Shown here piece after piece: positions 4,803 through 5,565 of a stretch of 5,565 nucleotides of DNA. Numbering within the stretch: the first letter of the stretch is position 1; the number at the start of each line of letters is the position of its first letter. The translations under genes and the position numbers were made by a program. Origin of the DNA: Yoonia sp. (GTDB taxonomy: Bacteria > Pseudomonadota > Alphaproteobacteria > Rhodobacterales > Rhodobacteraceae); the NCBI GenBank assembly GCA_020627605.1, contig JAHDGO010000152.1, positions 1 to 5,565 on the forward strand. The letters run 5' to 3'. A model generated the notes under the pieces. The model saw only the letters and a list, made by a program, of their open reading frames with translations. It had not been told where the DNA came from and ran no database searches.

Positions 4803-5565
4803 TCAGGACGTGCCTTTGGCCTCTGCCAGCCAGGCATCATATGTTTCCTGGCTCACAACCTTGACCGTGATCGGCATATAGGCGTGGTCTTTGCCGCAAA
4901 GCTCTGAACACTGGCCAAAGTAGATGCCTTCCTGCTCAGCCGAGAACCACAGTTCCGCCAGACGTCCCGGCACGCCGTCCTGCTTGACGCCGAAGGCTGG
5001 GATGGTCCAGGAGTGGATCACATCAGCACCAGTGACCTGCATCACAACCGTCTTGTTCACCGGCACGATGACAGCGGTGTCGGTCGCCAGCAGGTATTCA
5101 TCATCGCTGTAGCCGAAATCTTCCAGCTCTTCACGGGCCAGCATGTAGCTTTCAAACTCCACGCCTTCGTCAACATATTCGTAGCCCCAGAACCACTGGT
5201 AACCGGTGACCTTGATGGTGATGTCCGCCTCTGGGATTTCCTGCTGCTTGAACAGGACGGGCAAAGAGAATGCGCCGATGAAGACAAGGATCACAATCGG
5301 TACAACAGTCCATGCCACCTCTAGCGGAGAGTTATGTGTAAAGCTGGCCGGTGTCGGGTTTTTCTTGGCGTTATAGCGGATCACGACCCAGGCCATCAGC
5401 CCTGTGACAAAGAGAGAAATCAGCGTGATAATCACCAGCAGCATGTCGTCGAGCCACTGCACGTCGCGCGCCAGTTCTGTTGCAGCAGGCTGAAAACCTG
5501 TCCCGCCATCAACCGGGCGGCCGATGATTTCCAGATCCTGGTCAACGTCCTGTGCACGCGCGGCC
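4803..5565 (-). CDS. coxB: Cytochrome c oxidase subunit II, 5' end cut by the window edge
   Basis: Carries the CuA centre (gene also called ctaC) that takes electrons from cytochrome c in the periplasm and passes them to subunit I. 253 residues are visible; the frame is open to base 5565, and the signal peptide start lies outside. Visible residues begin [17 protein letters not shown], so the first bases probably encode the end of a cleaved signal peptide. Seen: two membrane spans (about visible residues 41-62 and 83-105); the aromatic [11 protein letters not shown] (121-131) thought to pass electrons in this family; an acidic insert (about 133-160) typical of alphaproteobacterial subunit II; and the CuA ligand set: His184 in VIHSW, then Cys219, Glu221, Cys223, His227 and Met230 in [12 protein letters not shown]. 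All CuA ligands are intact. A GTG at 5462 is internal and not the start. No heme c motif is visible, so it is the plain aa3 type. Confidence 0.97.
   Translation of the reverse strand, partial: AARAQDVDQDLEIIGRPVDGGTGFQPAATELARDVQWLDDMLLVIITLISLFVTGLMAWVVIRYNAKKNPTPASFTHNSPLEVAWTVVPIVILVFIGAFSLPVLFKQQEIPEADITIKVTGYQWFWGYEYVDEGVEFESYMLAREELEDFGYSDDEYLLATDTAVIVPVNKTVVMQVTGADVIHSWTIPAFGVKQDGVPGRLAELWFSAEQEGIYFGQCSELCGKDHAYMPITVKVVSQETYDAWLAEAKGTS

Noticed and set aside
4803..5462. Treating the GTG at 5462 as the coxB start
   Set aside because: The frame continues upstream to the window edge with typical subunit II sequence (QDLEIIGRP and onwards), so 5462 is internal and the gene is cut by the edge.

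Overview
The window is almost wholly coding, and every supported gene lies on the minus strand. It is a cytochrome c oxidase (aa3-type, heme A/CuA) structural and assembly cluster of an alphaproteobacterium, most likely Rhodobacterales (Rhodobacteraceae/Roseobacter group). The basis is the gene order, the protein sequences (subunit II with an acidic insert before the CuA domain, CtaB, a small single-span protein, CtaG, subunit III, SURF1, threonine synthase) and a moderately high GC content. No genus can be named from the sequence alone.

In the direction of transcription (right to left) the layout is: coxB/ctaC (subunit II, 5' end outside the window), an 87-bp gap with a palindromic repeat and a second hairpin, ctaB (heme O synthase), a 67-aa single-span membrane protein joined to ctaB by a TAATG overlap, ctaG (Cox11-type copper chaperone) joined by an ATGA overlap, 25 bp, coxC/ctaE (subunit III), a 91-bp gap with a second copy of the palindromic repeat and a second hairpin, surf1, 6 bp, and thrC (threonine synthase, last few codons outside the window). 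Subunit I (ctaD) and heme A synthase (ctaA) are not in the window.

The genes form one assembly line. CtaB makes heme O, the precursor of heme A. CtaG delivers copper to CuB of subunit I, SURF1 helps heme A insertion, and CoxB and CoxC are the CuA-carrying and third core subunits. The small membrane protein is probably a further assembly or stability factor. ThrC is a biosynthetic passenger tightly linked to surf1.

The main non-coding signal is a pair of near-identical long palindromes (26 bp perfect; 22 bp perfect within a 26-bp unit), one in each of the two sizeable intergenic gaps. Each lies just downstream of a structural subunit gene and is followed 10-11 nt later by an unrelated GC-rich 8-bp stem. 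The two copies differ by a compensatory base-pair change. They are probably members of a dispersed REP-like family and may act as mRNA-stabilising or attenuating elements that divide the operon into coxB | ctaB-orf67-ctaG-coxC | surf1-thrC. No mobile element, CRISPR, tRNA or rRNA gene was seen, and no stretch over 300 bp lacks a gene. I found no convincing undescribed multi-gene system; the repeats are the item most worth following up.
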